Assembly: GCA_039555135.1 (NCBI GenBank)
Contig: CP114179.1
Span: 3,162,001-3,226,000 of the forward strand
DNA length: 64,000 nucleotides
Reading direction: 5' to 3'
Source of the DNA: Phycisphaeraceae bacterium D3-23
GTDB taxonomy: Bacteria; Planctomycetota; Phycisphaerae; Phycisphaerales; Phycisphaeraceae
Positions 63,586-64,000 of this stretch are shown here, piece after piece. A model generated the notes under the pieces. It was not told the DNA's origin and made no database searches. It saw nothing but the letters and a program-made list of their open reading frames with translations. The translations under genes were made by a program, and so were the position numbers. How positions within the stretch are numbered: the first letter of the stretch is position 1; every line of letters begins with the position of its first letter.

Positions 63586-64000
63586 CAACCTTAATGAGAG
63601 AAGTTGATGCCAACTTCGAAAAATCCAAAAAGAAATTCCTGGACCAGATCACCAAAGCAGGTGGGATAACGTGTGCAGATGCATCGGTACTGCGGGATAG
63701 TTATAGGCGGATTGTTAGTTTTCAGGCTTGGCGATCCGAACTGCTGACAGGATTGATGTCGGCTGATGCGATAGCTTTCTTTCTAGAAGCGCAAAACGAC
63801 TTCGTTTCCTCACATGTCCTCGCAAGGTTTGGCTTACATCGGCCGGCTCTAAAGTCACTCCGTAGTGCGATTGAGAATGTTTATTGTTCACTCTATTACG
63901 CCGACCATCCAGTCGAGTTGCAAAAATGGCTCGAATCGAGGCATAGAATTGATAGGACAGAGCTTGAGAAATATTTGCGGTCGCACCCTACGGTTTACCC
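63582..64000 (+). CDS. Helical protein of unknown function, partial
   Basis: The frame is open from the GTG at 63582 (or ATG 63594) to the window edge, so at least 139 residues are present. It is alpha-helical and contains FVSSHVLARFGLHRPALKSL and SAIENVYCSLYYADH, patterns that remind me of HEPN- or Abi-like helical proteins, but I cannot place it in a family. A GTGA overlap couples it to the previous gene. It may be an effector of the ParA operon. The rest of the gene lies to the right of the window. Confidence 0.7.
   Translation, partial: MTTLMREVDANFEKSKKKFLDQITKAGGITCADASVLRDSYRRIVSFQAWRSELLTGLMSADAIAFFLEAQNDFVSSHVLARFGLHRPALKSLRSAIENVYCSLYYADHPVELQKWLESRHRIDRTELEKYLRSHPTVY

Overview
The window is a high-GC chromosomal segment that best fits a planctomycete, probably class Phycisphaerae. 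This is inferred from gene content, not from a marker gene. The pointers are a long MoxR / DUF58 / BatA / von Willebrand factor A (VWA) gene cluster, a PA14-NPCBM secreted protein, SIMPL and PQQ-propeller proteins, ExbB/ExbD beside VWA proteins, a fused and oversized SecDF, Gram-negative envelope genes (BamD, LptE) and a type III glutamine synthetase. Both tRNA genes lack an encoded CCA end.

Layout. 1-3636 (-): a large DUF4011-type superfamily 1 helicase that runs off the left edge. 3744-4061 (-): an F1-ATPase zeta-subunit-like (DUF1476) protein. 4183-5922 (+): BamD and LptE for outer-membrane assembly. 6169-8258 (+): FtsH, broken by a 2-nt expansion in a CG run. 8392-11391: a small membrane protein, a NeuB-type synthase, tRNA-Lys, a zinc-ribbon membrane protein and a PdeM-type phosphoesterase. 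11714-31204 (-): a run of twelve co-oriented genes, transcribed right to left: PQQ-propeller protein, SIMPL, toroid-repeat protein, MoxR, DUF58, BatA, VWA/amidotransferase-like, DUF4175-like, two coiled-coil secreted proteins, PA14-NPCBM protein and a secreted HEAT-like protein. 31460-40596 (+): two TonB-like VWA paralogs, a tetratricopeptide-like protein, ExbB, ExbD, ExbD and a 1,052-residue repeat protein. 40771-45330 (+): aldo/keto reductase, a glycine-rich-domain / TIGR04222 gene pair and two rhomboid proteases. 45491-52131 (+): tgt, yajC, a SecD-domain lipoprotein and SecDF, the familiar tgt-yajC-sec order with one added gene. 52188-54023 (-): RsmJ and a metallo-beta-lactamase hydrolase. 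54306-58337 (+): BtpA, a four-PAS histidine kinase and its FixJ-type regulator. 58428-60623 (-): glutamine synthetase III. 60908-60981: initiator tRNA-fMet, followed by an integrase, a ParA ATPase and two unknown genes with visibly lower GC. This last part is the left end of an integrated element that continues past the window.

The two central clusters look like one envelope programme. MoxR and the VWA proteins probably assemble or remodel a periplasmic or secreted complex. The ExbB/ExbD motor next door may energise it through VWA proteins that carry a TonB-like N-terminal membrane segment. No TonB gene is visible.

Three kinds of irregularity recur. First, three genes are frameshifted at CG dinucleotide runs or a C8 tract (FtsH, coiled-coil protein, PQQ protein). 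Second, in-frame UGA codons interrupt glycine-rich linkers in two genes (about 15.1 kb and 44.5 kb). Third, intergenic palindromic repeats are abundant; at least six families are seen, and one such palindrome sits in frame inside tgt. Reading error, pseudogenisation and biology cannot be separated from the sequence alone.
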